Notes: generated from the letters alone by a model not told the origin. Positions 9,101 to 17,234 are shown, counted from the first letter of the stretch. The stretch is 64,000 nt of DNA from an uncultured Aquimarina sp. (GCA_947498705.1 CANMLW010000006.1:175600-239599), one strand, 5' to 3'. Translations and numbers: made by a program.

Positions 9101-9649
9101 CTTGCTTTGCATGGAGAAATAGATAACGAACGCCCCGAAAATTCAAAGCTGTTGTTTACAAAAACTAAGGATACCGTAGAAGATAACTATTTATATAGTC
9201 ATGAGTTATTTGCTATGAATATCCCTGCTGAACTTACTGTATTAAGTGCTTGTAATACAGGTGCTGGTAAGATAGCAAAAGGCGAGGGGGTGATGAGTCT
9301 GGGTAATGCGTTTCAGTATGCAGGGACTAAGAGTTTATTGTTAAGTCGTTGGGAAATTTCAGACCGCACAACACCTGTGCTCATGAAATATTTTTATACC
9401 AATCTAAAAACGGGCATGAATAAGTCTCGAGCATTGCAACGGGCAAAACTACAATATCTCAAAACTGCAGATGTCAATCGATTAGATCCTTTTTATTGGG
9501 GAGGGTTTTATTTGATAGGGGATGTGGCTCCAATTCCATTTCAAAGCAATACATTGTGGTATTGGGTGTTGATATTTGGCTTGATAGTGCTACTTGGGGT
9601 TTTCTTGTATTACCGGACTAAAAGAAAGCAGGGTGTTTCTCCCCTGTAA
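6119..9649 (+). CDS. Secreted TPR-CHAT protein with C-terminal membrane anchor
   Basis: The 1176-aa product has an N-terminal signal sequence (hydrophobic to about residue 28, ending TALAS). About 12-13 kinesin-light-chain-type TPR units of ~42 residues follow (residues 35-600, recurrent YQKAL.I and VA.SY motifs), then a helical linker and a C-terminal CHAT (caspase-like) domain. The predicted catalytic dyad is His998 (HLALHG) and Cys1045 (SACNTG). A single hydrophobic helix near 1140-1160 is followed by a basic TKRKQ tail, so the protease-like domain should face the periplasm. CHAT proteases are known in gasdermin and TPR-guided defence or regulatory systems, but the flavobacterial secreted type has no assigned role. 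It is monocistronic and ends inside its own terminator hairpin. Confidence 0.88.
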   Translation: MICIKPHYNIQSIFIFVISLWFSYTALASTQDTIVASQNFKKGKLLLKRYKPDSAVVYFRKSLTGFEAIDHQKRMADCYDKLAKAYKDDFDFDQALVYAQKGLEIRLCIFGDHTAPVATSYMTIGRVLKENDQFKKAMKNYQKALTIREAIFGKNDYRVADSYHEIGVLHNVLAQYEEALFFIEKGLSVRKTVFGGKHEKVADSYYRLGRIYFSQGKNKIALEYFKKTLEVRERIFGKNSPEVAYCYRYLGLVYNRFDDFKTSFRYLENSISILESFYGDHHPYVALCFSSIGYVYLDKGMSDMALHFFNRANEVFYLKIRSNHRWVANMYVVIGYAFFKQGRYDQSLENYQKALNIYVKIYDEHINIGYGYNNIALTYQYKKKYEEAIEFYKRAIVSIINSLGKNNYEVARTYNNLANVYTSKKEYDLALVYYQKALALRIKNLGEGHSDTSFSYYDMGEYYMALHKHDTALQYYQKALQIQEHLYGETSYYICDTYNAIAKVLVVQKQYQKALKQLEKSLKVRLKTNGKYHPRTAKSYNQLADVYLQIQNYDRAVEYYEKAIVANNSLDKKGNFDFNQCLDKRVLLVTLYGKAKVLQEWHKERGSVKDLFGREKIYQTADDLIGFVREKHHTYKDKLAFAEQVRKIYADAIEVQMQLYTTNKNQRHLEKAFYYSEKSKANTLKELITESKAKEFVGLPSRIVAIEQDLKSKHAEYISRIIAESTEENSDSIKIAGYESELFEINRREDSLVQVIEKEYPKYHQLKYQNNIVSVQEIQGRLDENTTILEFFVADTSAVFVFMISKDQLKIEKINTKGLTVQLEKFKKAIVDKNTPLFKELSHSLYQTLLKPVKNNIAGDRLIMVPDDMLWGLNFELLCVQKDVSNNPMDFSYLLKEYEISYANSINVLYAVSQNKHVADKQEECLAFSFSDDEKLFDTKAISLATLRAAKEDLPGTRKEIREISNIIDGQYYFGAQAIEANFKKNAEQYNILHLALHGEIDNERPENSKLLFTKTKDTVEDNYLYSHELFAMNIPAELTVLSACNTGAGKIAKGEGVMSLGNAFQYAGTKSLLLSRWEISDRTTPVLMKYFYTNLKTGMNKSRALQRAKLQYLKTADVNRLDPFYWGGFYLIGDVAPIPFQSNTLWYWVLIFGLIVLLGVFLYYRTKRKQGVSPL

Positions 9650-9669
9650 AAAAAGGGGAAAAACACCCT
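9631..9669 (+). terminator. Intrinsic terminator of the CHAT gene
   Basis: GGGTGTTTCTCCCC and GGGGAAAAACACCC form a long imperfect stem around a TGTAAAAAAA loop, followed by TTGTTAAATTTTT. The stop codon of the CHAT gene (9647-9649) lies in the loop. Confidence 0.75.
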
Positions 9670-9802
9670 TGTTAAATTTTTGATAATCAGTTGGTTTTTC
9701 TTTACATGCTTGTGTTGGTAAGGGGTGTCTTTATTTTCTTGTTTTTGTAAAACAAGTATAAAGGGTGTGTGTATTTGTGTAAAAGCCTGTATTTTCAATA
9801 TA

Positions 9803-9815
9803 TTAGCGGTGCTAA
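9803..9815. promoter_or_regulatory. Small palindrome, possible operator
   Basis: TTAGC-GGT-GCTAA is a perfect 5-bp inverted repeat about 20 bp before the ATG at 9835. It could be a regulator site or a chance palindrome. Confidence 0.2.
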
Positions 9816-9834
9816 CGTATAAAAACCGAAAATC

Positions 9835-10314
9835 ATGGGAAAAGATTTACAAAAAAAGAAAGATAAAAAGATAAAAAAGAAGAAAAAACCAGCAAAGTGT
9901 ATTAGTGTAGAAGAAGCCAGAGAATTACATGATAATTGGTGTGAACATAGAGGGAAACATTTAAAAGCATGTTTGGGGCATGACGATACCAAAGATTTTT
10001 GGTGGAGTGTAGAGGAGTTACAAGAGTATTTAAAATATGTAAAAAGGGAATCCAAAAAACAAGGAATTCTAAACCCAGGGATACGCGTGTATTTAGGAGC
10101 ATATCCAAAGAGTAAATGCAATGATGATAGAGGGTATTCTACGATCTTCTTTAAGCCTACTGGGGCTCCTGTAGGAAGTTTAGGGAAAGGAGGGGGGGCT
10201 CCTGGTCAACCCGATAATGATGGTATTTCGCCTTATAATCGATCTGATAGTAATAATGGTAATAATGGTGATGGTAGTCCTGGTAATGGTGGTGGTAGTC
10301 CTGGTAATTCCTAA
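9835..10314 (+). CDS. Hypothetical protein, Lys-rich N-terminus and Gly/Asn-rich tail
   Basis: The 159-aa product has no signal peptide. Residues 1-20 are mostly lysine and residues 22-105 form a compact domain with ARELHDNWCEHR, DFWWSVEELQEYLKYVKRES, GIRVYLGAYP and GYSTIFFKPTG. The tail from about 115 is low complexity (Gly, Asn, Ser, Pro). I know no named family, although similar small proteins with an LGAYP-like motif occur in Bacteroidota. It lies 3 bp before the membrane protein gene at 10318 and is probably the first gene of an operon that continues into the sensor kinase. Confidence 0.7.
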   Translation: MGKDLQKKKDKKIKKKKKPAKCISVEEARELHDNWCEHRGKHLKACLGHDDTKDFWWSVEELQEYLKYVKRESKKQGILNPGIRVYLGAYPKSKCNDDRGYSTIFFKPTGAPVGSLGKGGGAPGQPDNDGISPYNRSDSNNGNNGDGSPGNGGGSPGNS

Positions 10315-10317
10315 ACT

Positions 10318-11022
10318 ATGGAACAGCTTACTTTTTTTAATTATTTGGTGGTAATATTAGAGATTTGTGCAGCAATATTAGGGACAATGTATTATTCGAA
10401 AACTAAAAAACAAGATACCTCGGTTAAGTATCTTGTTTTTTTACTTTGGATAAACGTGTTTTTTGAAGTTTTGGCTAGATTTCGATATGCTATTAAATCT
10501 TTCGAATCTTTGTTTTTTTTGAAAGGAACTTTGTTTGAGCATAATATATGGATTTATAATATTTCAATTGTATTGAGTTATATTCTTTACATTACTTATT
10601 TTAGATTTAACTTGGTGAATAAGTTTTTGAAAAAAACGTTGATGATTTTAGTTATTTTTTTTGCTATTTCAACAATTTCTAACCTTATTGTTTCGGATGT
10701 TTTTTTTAAAGAATTATCTACATTGACTGATGTGTTAGGGTCTTTAATTTTGTTATTAAGTGTGTTATTTTATTTTTATGAAGTAATGCAAAGTGATAAG
10801 GTGTTGATTTTTTATAAAGTGCTGCCTTTTTATATTGCTGTTGGGGCTTTGGTTTTTCATTTGATAATAGCGCCAATAGATATTTATTTTGAATATGTGA
10901 ATGATTCTAATATTGTTTTTAGAAGATTAAGAGGTGTTGTATTGTATTCTGCCAATATTTTTATGTATACTTGCTATTCGATTGGCTTTATAGTATGCTT
11001 GAAAAGGAACAAATCTTATTAA
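10318..11022 (+). CDS. Hypothetical polytopic membrane protein
   Basis: The 234-aa product is almost entirely hydrophobic, with about seven predicted transmembrane helices separated by short charged loops (for example YSKTKKQDTS and RFRYAIKSFE). No family is recognised. Its 3' end overlaps the histidine kinase gene by 28 bp, so the two are likely coupled, and it may be a membrane sensor or partner for that kinase. A terminator-like hairpin lies inside the reading frame at 10411-10442. Confidence 0.75.
   Translation: MEQLTFFNYLVVILEICAAILGTMYYSKTKKQDTSVKYLVFLLWINVFFEVLARFRYAIKSFESLFFLKGTLFEHNIWIYNISIVLSYILYITYFRFNLVNKFLKKTLMILVIFFAISTISNLIVSDVFFKELSTLTDVLGSLILLLSVLFYFYEVMQSDKVLIFYKVLPFYIAVGALVFHLIIAPIDIYFEYVNDSNIVFRRLRGVVLYSANIFMYTCYSIGFIVCLKRNKSY
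10411..10442 (+). terminator. Terminator-like hairpin inside a coding region
   Basis: CAAGATAC and GTATCTTG form a perfect 8-bp stem with a 9-base loop, followed directly by seven T residues. It lies about 95 bp into the membrane protein gene, in sense orientation. It fits an intrinsic terminator that could limit readthrough into the kinase gene. Confidence 0.45.
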
Positions 11023-11765
11023 TTGTTTACTTTATCGTTATTATTCTCTTTTTTATAATATTCGGTATTGTGTTTTTTGTGGCGTTTCAGCGTAGAAAAA
11101 ATAAACTCTTACTTGATAAACTTAAAGCAGAGCAGCGTTATGAAGATGAGATCTTTAAATCCAAAATAGAGATACAGGAGCAAACTCTTAAAAATGTAAG
11201 TTGGGAGTTGCATGATAATATTGGACAGTTACTCTCTACTGCGGTCATGCAAATCAATATTATGGGCACTTCGTTAGGAGACAAAGCATCAGATTCACTA
11301 CAGGATGTACGAGGACTGGTGGGAGATAGTCTGCAAGAAATCAGAAACCTTTCTAAAACCTTAAATCACGAGGTGATCCAAAATATCGGGCTGCAAGATT
11401 CTATTAAAGTAGAGCTAAAACGTTTCGAAAAACTTAATTTTTTAACTCCTTCACTTACTGTACAAGGAGATGAAGTGTTTATTGATCCCAAAGATGAGAT
11501 TATCCTATATCGTATCATTCAGGAGTTTTTTTCGAACACCATCAAACATGCAGAAGCGTCTAAGCTAGATGTAATGCTAAACTATAGCCCTGATACACTA
11601 GATATTGTTTTAGAAGATAATGGGGTGGGGTATGATATGAAATCGGTACAAGCAAATTCTGGTTTGCTTAATATGCAAAGCAGAGCCTCGTTGGTCAATG
11701 CAACCTTAGATTGTGTGTCTTCAACCGGTAAAGGGGTAAAACTTACCTTGTCATACCCTTTGTAG
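10995..11765 (+). CDS. Sensor histidine kinase (HisKA_3 type)
   Basis: The product is about 256 aa, with one N-terminal transmembrane helix (about residues 6-31), a short coiled coil, a HisKA_3 dimerisation/phosphoacceptor segment with ELHDNIGQLLS (phosphoacceptor His73) and a C-terminal HATPase_c domain (EFFSNTIKHAEA N-box, EDNGVGYD G1 box). It has no extracellular sensor domain, so the signal probably comes from a partner such as the preceding membrane protein. The frame opens earlier at a TTG (10971), but the ATG at 10995 places the start inside the upstream gene with a 28-bp overlap. The likely partner regulator is the NarL-type gene 300 bp downstream. Confidence 0.9.
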   Translation: MLEKEQILLIVYFIVIILFFIIFGIVFFVAFQRRKNKLLLDKLKAEQRYEDEIFKSKIEIQEQTLKNVSWELHDNIGQLLSTAVMQINIMGTSLGDKASDSLQDVRGLVGDSLQEIRNLSKTLNHEVIQNIGLQDSIKVELKRFEKLNFLTPSLTVQGDEVFIDPKDEIILYRIIQEFFSNTIKHAEASKLDVMLNYSPDTLDIVLEDNGVGYDMKSVQANSGLLNMQSRASLVNATLDCVSSTGKGVKLTLSYPL

Positions 11766-12066
11766 GGATAACTTAATATGAGTTCATGTTTTGATTTCAT
11801 ACATTTGTTGTTAGAAAATAGATTGAAAGCAAAAGGAAGCTTTATTTGATTAATGTTTTAAATTGAGTTTCTTTAATTTGTAACACATTTTTATAGAAAT
11901 TGTCACGCCGAGCTTGTCGAAGCGTTTTGTTATAAAGAAAGCTTTTGATTTTTAAAAAATGAAACGTACTATGATATGTTTTTAGTTTCCGTATAAGTGA
12001 TTTAATCTGCGATTTATATGAGATATTTAAAAATGATGGTATAATTAGATGAAATAAAAGAACCCC
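11766..12066. other. Intergenic region with a repeat fragment
   Basis: No gene is seen. Positions 11901-11923 (TGTCACGCCGAGCTTGTCGAAG) resemble the widespread GTCACCCTGAGCTTGTCGAAGGG intergenic repeat. The rest is AT-rich and has no clear terminator after the kinase gene. Confidence 0.5.
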
Positions 12067-12714
12067 ATGAAAAAAAAGACCATAGTGATTGTAGATGATC
12101 ACTTGTTGTTTGGTCAATCGTTAGAAGTGTTGATCTCAAAATTTGAAGGATATGAGGTATTAGCAATCTTAAATAACGGCAAAGAACTCACACAATATTA
12201 TCTGCACAAAAGAAAAATACCAGATTTGGTATTGTTAGACGTTAAAATGCCTGTGATGGATGGAGTGCAAACCATGCAATGGCTTAAAGAAAACAAACCC
12301 AATCAAAAAGTATTGGCATTAACGATGGAGGATGATGAAAATACCATCATAAAAATGTTGAGAGGAGGAGCAAAAGGATACTTGCTCAAAGATGTAAACC
12401 CAGAGAGTTTTGAGTTTGCAATGAAAATGGTAATCGAGCAAGGGTATTATTGGAATGGAAAAATGGAAAGTGCCATGCGAAATTCTGATGAGTTTGATGC
12501 CGCAAAAAATAAAGAAAAGGGGCTTACAGAAAAAGAACGGATTTTTATGAAATACGCCTGTTCAGAACTTACTTATAAGGATATTGCAGGTCAGATGAAT
12601 TTGAGTCCTAAGACAATAGAGAATTATCGGGAGTCGGTGTTTAGGAAATTTGAAGTAAAAACACGGGTGGGGCTGGTGATTTATTGTATAAAAAATAGTT
12701 TATTCGAAATTTAA
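12067..12714 (+). CDS. NarL/LuxR-family response regulator
   Basis: The 215-aa cytosolic protein has an N-terminal receiver domain (acidic pocket DDH near residues 10-12, phosphoacceptor Asp58 in LLDVKMPVMDG, Thr in LALTMED, Lys in LLKDVNPE) and a C-terminal LuxR-type helix-turn-helix (LTEKERIFMKYACSE, YKDIAGQMNLSPKTIENYRESVFRKF). It is the natural partner of the HisKA_3 kinase upstream. The target genes are unknown, and the kinase operon and the membrane protein are the obvious candidates. Confidence 0.92.
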   Translation: MKKKTIVIVDDHLLFGQSLEVLISKFEGYEVLAILNNGKELTQYYLHKRKIPDLVLLDVKMPVMDGVQTMQWLKENKPNQKVLALTMEDDENTIIKMLRGGAKGYLLKDVNPESFEFAMKMVIEQGYYWNGKMESAMRNSDEFDAAKNKEKGLTEKERIFMKYACSELTYKDIAGQMNLSPKTIENYRESVFRKFEVKTRVGLVIYCIKNSLFEI

Positions 12715-12736
12715 TGTTTGTAATAGAATATTTTTT

Positions 12737-12744
12737 TATATTTG
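12737..12744 (+). promoter_or_regulatory. Candidate ilv promoter -7 box
   Basis: TATATTTG matches the Bacteroidota -7 consensus TAnnTTTG. A TTG lies at 12718-12720, giving a 16-bp spacer that is shorter than the usual 19. A start near 12751 would place the leader-peptide ATG (12755) only a few bases into the transcript. Confidence 0.45.
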
Positions 12745-12754
12745 ACGCCATAAA

Positions 12755-12814
12755 ATGAATAATAGAAACATACATACAGGAGTAGTCATTATCGAGGTCG
12801 TTATTTCGTCTTGA
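12755..12814 (+). CDS. ilv operon leader peptide (Val/Ile-rich)
   Basis: A 19-codon frame encodes MNNRNIHTGVVIIEVVISS. Eight codons are Val or Ile, seven of them within the last ten (VVII-E-VVI), and there is no Leu codon. A rho-independent terminator starts 30 bases after its stop, and the first biosynthetic gene, ilvD, follows. This is the architecture of a transcription-attenuation leader that senses charged tRNA-Val and tRNA-Ile. The operon it precedes makes Val and Ile precursors and contains no leu genes, which fits the absence of Leu codons. Confidence 0.75.
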   Translation: MNNRNIHTGVVIIEVVISS

Positions 12815-12843
12815 TAAGGGGCTATATGTATATCATAATATTT

Positions 12844-12878
12844 AATAATCCCTTTACTATGTAGAGGGATTATTTTTT
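12844..12878 (+). terminator. ilv attenuator terminator
   Basis: AATAATCCCT (12844-12853) and AGGGATTATT (12865-12874) form a perfect 10-bp stem with an 11-base loop, and the stem runs into T residues to 12878. It lies between the leader peptide and ilvD. AAGGG at 12816-12820 could pair with CCCTT at 12850-12854 as a competing antiterminator. That pairing is short and tentative. Confidence 0.75.
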
Positions 12879-13134
12879 AGGTAAAAATGAAGCTGTAATT
12901 AAGAAAAATAATAAAATTTAATACATAGTTATTGTAAATATTTGACGTGTAAGTTGTTGTTTTTCAGTGTTTAATGGTGTTGTTGGGGGTATTGGATGTT
13001 GTAAGGGTATTAAATAATGTTTATAGGTTTAGTTGCAACGAAATAATTTTATGCTGTGGTTTGTTTAATCTAATGCATATATCACAAAAAAATAGTTAAA
13101 ATTTTAGATAATCCGTAATACTGGTATTCAAAAA

Positions 13135-14811
13135 ATGAGCATCAATAAATATAGTAAACAAGTTACACAAGACGATACGCAACCAGCAGCGCAAGCGATG
13201 CTACATGCGATTGGTTTAACAGATGAAGACTTTAATAAACCATTAGTCGGGATCGCTAGTACAGGTTATGAAGGAAACCCATGTAATATGCACCTTAATG
13301 ACTTGGCGAAATTGGTTAAAAAAGGAACCTTAGAAGAAGATGTCGTGGGACTTATTTTTAATACAATAGGTGTTAGTGATGGTATTTCTATGGGTACACC
13401 CGGAATGCGTTTTTCATTACCTTCTAGAGATGTAATAGCAGATTCTATGGAAACTGTGGTGCAGGCGATGTCTTATGACGGGATGGTGACTGTAGTGGGA
13501 TGTGATAAAAATATGCCTGGAGCCCTAATGGCAATGCTTAGATTGAATCGTCCAGCTGTATTGGTTTATGGCGGTACGATTGCTTCTGGACATCATGCAG
13601 GAAAAAAGTTGGATGTAGTGTCTGCTTTCGAAGCATGGGGAGAAAAAGTAGCAGGTACCATTACCGAGAAAGAATATAAGAGTGTTATCGAGAAAGCATG
13701 CCCGGGAGCAGGAGCATGTGGAGGGATGTATACAGCAAATACAATGGCATCAGCAATCGAGGCCTTAGGAATGTCATTACCATATAACTCTTCGAATCCG
13801 GCAAAAAGTAAAGATAAAGAAGAAGAGAGTATCGCTGCAGGTCGTGCTATGCGAGTACTTTTAGAAAAAGATATTAAGCCTAAAGATATTGTTACCAAAA
13901 AATCATTAGAAAATGCAATTCGTTTGGTAACTATTTTAGGAGGGTCTACCAATGCGGTGCTGCATTTCTTAGCTATTGCAAGGGCTGCAGATGTAGAGTT
14001 TACATTGGCAGATTTTCAAAGAATAAGTGATGAAACTCCGTTCCTGGCAGATTTAAAACCAAGTGGAAAGTATCTAATGGAAGATGTGCACGATGTAGGA
14101 GGGATACCGGCAGTGCTAAAATATCTTTTAAAGAAAGGTTTATTGCATGGTGATTGTTTAACCGTTACCGGAAAAACATTAGCAGAGAATCTATTAGAAG
14201 TACCAGATCTTAAAGAAGGGCAAGATGTAATTAAGCCATTAGAGAGTCCTATTAAACAAACCGGTCACCTAAGAATTATGTTTGGTAATTTGGCAGAAGA
14301 TGGTTGTGTTGCAAAAATAACCGGAAAAGAAGGGTTGCGTTTTCAAGGAAAAGCAAAAGTCTTTGAAGGGGAGTATGATGCTAATGACGGTATAAGAGAT
14401 GGTAAAGTAGAAAAAGGTGATGTGGTAGTGATTCGTTACGAAGGACCTAAAGGAGGACCGGGTATGCCAGAAATGCTAAAACCAACTGCAGCTATTATGG
14501 GAGCAGGGTTAGGAAAAGATGTAGCATTAATCACAGATGGACGATTCTCTGGAGGAACACACGGTTTTGTAGTTGGGCATATTACTCCAGAAGCACAAGA
14601 AGGAGGAGTAATAGCATTGGTAAAAGATGGTGATCAGATAACCATCGATGCTGAAACCAATTCTATACTTGTAGATATAGATAGTGAAGAAATAGAAAGA
14701 AGAAGAAGTGAATGGAAAGCTCCTGCATTAAAATTTGACAAAGGAGTATTGTATAAGTATGCAAATACGGTATCATCTGCATCTCAAGGATGCGTTACCG
14801 ATGAGTTCTAA
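13135..14811 (+). CDS. ilvD: Dihydroxy-acid dehydratase
   Basis: The 558-aa cytosolic iron-sulfur enzyme dehydrates 2,3-dihydroxy-isovalerate and 2,3-dihydroxy-3-methylvalerate to the keto acids of valine and isoleucine. Family cysteines are in place: Cys50 (GYEGNPCN), Cys123 (GCDKNMPG) and Cys195 ([16 protein letters not shown]). These three are known cluster ligands in the [2Fe-2S] class. The C-terminal signature [12 protein letters not shown] and [16 protein letters not shown] are intact. It is the first structural gene after the attenuator and about 145 bp before ilvB. Length and start are standard. Confidence 0.97.
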   Translation: MSINKYSKQVTQDDTQPAAQAMLHAIGLTDEDFNKPLVGIASTGYEGNPCNMHLNDLAKLVKKGTLEEDVVGLIFNTIGVSDGISMGTPGMRFSLPSRDVIADSMETVVQAMSYDGMVTVVGCDKNMPGALMAMLRLNRPAVLVYGGTIASGHHAGKKLDVVSAFEAWGEKVAGTITEKEYKSVIEKACPGAGACGGMYTANTMASAIEALGMSLPYNSSNPAKSKDKEEESIAAGRAMRVLLEKDIKPKDIVTKKSLENAIRLVTILGGSTNAVLHFLAIARAADVEFTLADFQRISDETPFLADLKPSGKYLMEDVHDVGGIPAVLKYLLKKGLLHGDCLTVTGKTLAENLLEVPDLKEGQDVIKPLESPIKQTGHLRIMFGNLAEDGCVAKITGKEGLRFQGKAKVFEGEYDANDGIRDGKVEKGDVVVIRYEGPKGGPGMPEMLKPTAAIMGAGLGKDVALITDGRFSGGTHGFVVGHITPEAQEGGVIALVKDGDQITIDAETNSILVDIDSEEIERRRSEWKAPALKFDKGVLYKYANTVSSASQGCVTDEF

Positions 14812-14913
14812 ACTTCCAATTTGTATACGAAAAAGCTGTTTTATAAAAATCTAAAAATAGAGTTACCAAAATAATATCCGTATCAAATAGTTGATTTGAT
14901 CTTGATATAAATA

Positions 14914-14945
14914 TGTCCAGATTAGGATGAAACCAAATCTGGACA
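14914..14945 (+). promoter_or_regulatory. Hairpin between ilvD and ilvB
   Basis: TGTCCAGATT and AATCTGGACA form a perfect 10-bp stem with a 12-base loop, 10 bp before the ilvB frame. No U-tract follows, so it is more likely an mRNA-stability or processing structure than a terminator. Confidence 0.5.
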
Positions 14946-14955
14946 CACAAAGAAA

Positions 14956-16695
14956 ATGTGTATGGAAACACAAGTGCAAACCAAAAAAAAAGAAACTAAA
15001 ATGTCAACACAACGTATGACAGGTGCAGAGGCAGTAATTAGAAGTCTATTAGCAGAAGGAGTAGATTTGATTTATGGATACCCAGGAGGAGCCATAATGC
15101 CGGTCTATGATGAGTTATATAAATTTCAGGATCAATTACATCATGTATTAACCAGACATGAACAAGGTGCAACGCATGCAGCACAAGGGTATGCAAGAAC
15201 AAGTGGTAAGGTGGGGGTCGCTATTGCGACTTCGGGACCTGGAGCCACAAACTTTGTGACAGGAATCGCTGATGCACAAATTGATTCGACACCTATGGTC
15301 TGTATTACAGGACAGGTAGGTTCACACTTGTTAGGATCTGATGCTTTTCAGGAAACCGATATTATTGGGATTTCTACTCCGATTACCAAATGGAATCACC
15401 AGGTAACCAAAGCAGAAGATATACCGGCGGTATTGGCCAAAGCATTTTATATTGCTCGTTCTGGTAGACCGGGTCCTGTTTTGATCGATATTACCAAAGA
15501 CGCTCAGTTTGGAGAACTAGATTTTAACTATAAAAAGTGTAATGGGGTACGAAGCTATAAAGCAGTGCCCGAAACAGACCCAGAAAGCCTTAAAGAAGCT
15601 GCAAAGTTGATTAATGAAGCTAAAAAACCGATGATTGTTTTTGGTCAGGGAATTATTTTAGGAAAGGCAGAAGAAGAGTTAAAAAACCTAATAGAAAAAT
15701 CAGGAATCCCTACAACATGGACAATTCTTGGTCTTTCTGCACTACCAACGTCTCACCCACTTAATATGGGAATGGTTGGAATGCATGGTAATTATGGACC
15801 AAATGTTTTAACCAACGAATGTGATCTTTTGATTGCAATAGGAATGCGTTTTGATGATCGGGTAACGGGTAATTTAGAAACTTATGCAAAACAAGCAAAA
15901 GTGATTCATTTTGAAATTGACCCGGCAGAAGTAGATAAAAATGTTAAGGCAGATGTTGCTGTTATGGGAGATGTAAAGCAAACATTGGCACAAATACTTC
16001 CTTTGGTAGAAACTGCTACTTATGATTCATGGATTCAGCAATTTAAAGATTGTGATGCGATAGAGTATGAAAAGGTTATAAAAGATGAATTATATCCCTC
16101 TAAAGAAGGTCTTTCTATGGGAGAGGTAATGAGAGGAATAAATGAAGAAACTAATGGTGATGCGGTAATTGTATCAGATGTAGGGCAACACCAAATGATG
16201 GCTTGTCGATATGCAGAGTTTACAACCACAAAAAGTAATATTACCTCGGGAGGATTAGGAACGATGGGGTTTGCATTACCAGCTGCTATAGGAGCAAAAA
16301 TGGGAGCTCCAGATAGAGAAGTAGTAGCTATTATTGGTGATGGAGGATACCAAATGACTATTCAGGAATTAGGGACCATTTTTCAGACTAAAGCAGCCGT
16401 AAAAATAGTGGTTTTAAACAATGAATTTTTAGGAATGGTAAGACAATGGCAGCAATTATTCTTTGATAAAAGATATGCGTCTACAGAAATGACCAATCCT
16501 GATTTTATAACTATTGCCAAAGGATATCATATTCCGGCAAATAGAGTTACAAAAAGAGAAGAGTTAGAGGGAGCAATAAAAGAAATGATTACTTGTGATG
16601 GCCCTTATTTCTTAGAAGTATGTGTTGAAAAAGAAAATAATGTTTTCCCGATGATCCCTACAGGAGCATCAGTTTCAGATATAAGATTAAGTTAA
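14956..16695 (+). CDS. ilvB: Acetolactate synthase large subunit
   Basis: The 579-aa thiamine-diphosphate enzyme condenses pyruvate with pyruvate or 2-ketobutyrate. It has the three expected domains: N-terminal PYR (YGYPGGAIMPVYDEL, catalytic Glu69 in RHEQGATHAAQGYAR), a central FAD-binding-type domain (about 210-345), and the C-terminal PP domain (GDGGYQMTIQELGTI, then LNNEFLGMVRQWQ). The start is uncertain among ATGs at 14956, 14962 and 15001. The family N-terminus MTGAEAVIRSLL begins after all three, and flavobacterial homologues often begin METQ. ilvN follows after two bases. Confidence 0.96.
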   Translation: MCMETQVQTKKKETKMSTQRMTGAEAVIRSLLAEGVDLIYGYPGGAIMPVYDELYKFQDQLHHVLTRHEQGATHAAQGYARTSGKVGVAIATSGPGATNFVTGIADAQIDSTPMVCITGQVGSHLLGSDAFQETDIIGISTPITKWNHQVTKAEDIPAVLAKAFYIARSGRPGPVLIDITKDAQFGELDFNYKKCNGVRSYKAVPETDPESLKEAAKLINEAKKPMIVFGQGIILGKAEEELKNLIEKSGIPTTWTILGLSALPTSHPLNMGMVGMHGNYGPNVLTNECDLLIAIGMRFDDRVTGNLETYAKQAKVIHFEIDPAEVDKNVKADVAVMGDVKQTLAQILPLVETATYDSWIQQFKDCDAIEYEKVIKDELYPSKEGLSMGEVMRGINEETNGDAVIVSDVGQHQMMACRYAEFTTTKSNITSGGLGTMGFALPAAIGAKMGAPDREVVAIIGDGGYQMTIQELGTIFQTKAAVKIVVLNNEFLGMVRQWQQLFFDKRYASTEMTNPDFITIAKGYHIPANRVTKREELEGAIKEMITCDGPYFLEVCVEKENNVFPMIPTGASVSDIRLS

Positions 16696-16697
16696 TT

Positions 16698-17234
16698 ATG
16701 GAAAAAGAAAATTATACGATATCGGTATACACCGAAAATAATATAGGATTGCTAAATAGGATTTCGGCAATATTTCTAAGACGTCATATTAATCTGGATA
16801 GTTTTACTGCATCAGTTTCTGAAATTAAAGACGTGTACCGTTTTACTATTGTGGTAAATATTACAGAAGTACAGGTGAAAAAGATAATAGGCCAAATAGA
16901 AAAACAGATAGAAGTTATCAGAGCTTTTTATCATAAAGATGATGAAACAATATATCAGGAAACAGCATTGTTTAAGGTAGCATCCAACCTGTTATTTGAA
17001 AACAGACAAATTCAGAATGTAATTAAAGAAAGCAATGCAAATATTGTTACAGTTACACCAGAGTTTTTTGTTTTAGAAAAAACTGGTAGACGTAATGAAG
17101 TAGAAGCTTTGTATGATAGCTTAGAACCTTATGGTTTGATGCAGTTTGTACGCTCTGGAAGAATTGCTGTTACCAAAGAAAAAATGAATATTTCAAAAGT
17201 ATTAGAGAATTTCTCTGAAGAAGCTGTTGGATAA
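16698..17234 (+). CDS. ilvN: Acetolactate synthase small (regulatory) subunit
   Basis: The 178-aa product has an N-terminal ACT domain (YTISVYTENNIGLLNRISAIFLRRHINLDS pattern, residues 6-80) and a C-terminal ALS_ss domain. The ACT domain binds valine and gives feedback inhibition and activation of the large subunit. The two-base gap after ilvB supports translational coupling and a 1:1 ratio. It is somewhat longer than the E. coli IlvN and similar to IlvH-type subunits. Confidence 0.95.
   Translation: MEKENYTISVYTENNIGLLNRISAIFLRRHINLDSFTASVSEIKDVYRFTIVVNITEVQVKKIIGQIEKQIEVIRAFYHKDDETIYQETALFKVASNLLFENRQIQNVIKESNANIVTVTPEFFVLEKTGRRNEVEALYDSLEPYGLMQFVRSGRIAVTKEKMNISKVLENFSEEAVG

Larger units (their letters stand above)
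12715..13134 (+). promoter_or_regulatory. Regulatory leader region of ilvDBNCA
   Basis: This 420-bp gene-free region contains a candidate promoter, the leader peptide and the attenuator terminator, then about 255 bases of AT-rich DNA before ilvD. A second AAATATTTGACG sequence at 12936-12947 resembles the first promoter box (TTATATTTGACG) and could be a secondary start downstream of the attenuator, but it lacks a suitable -33 element. Confidence 0.6.
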
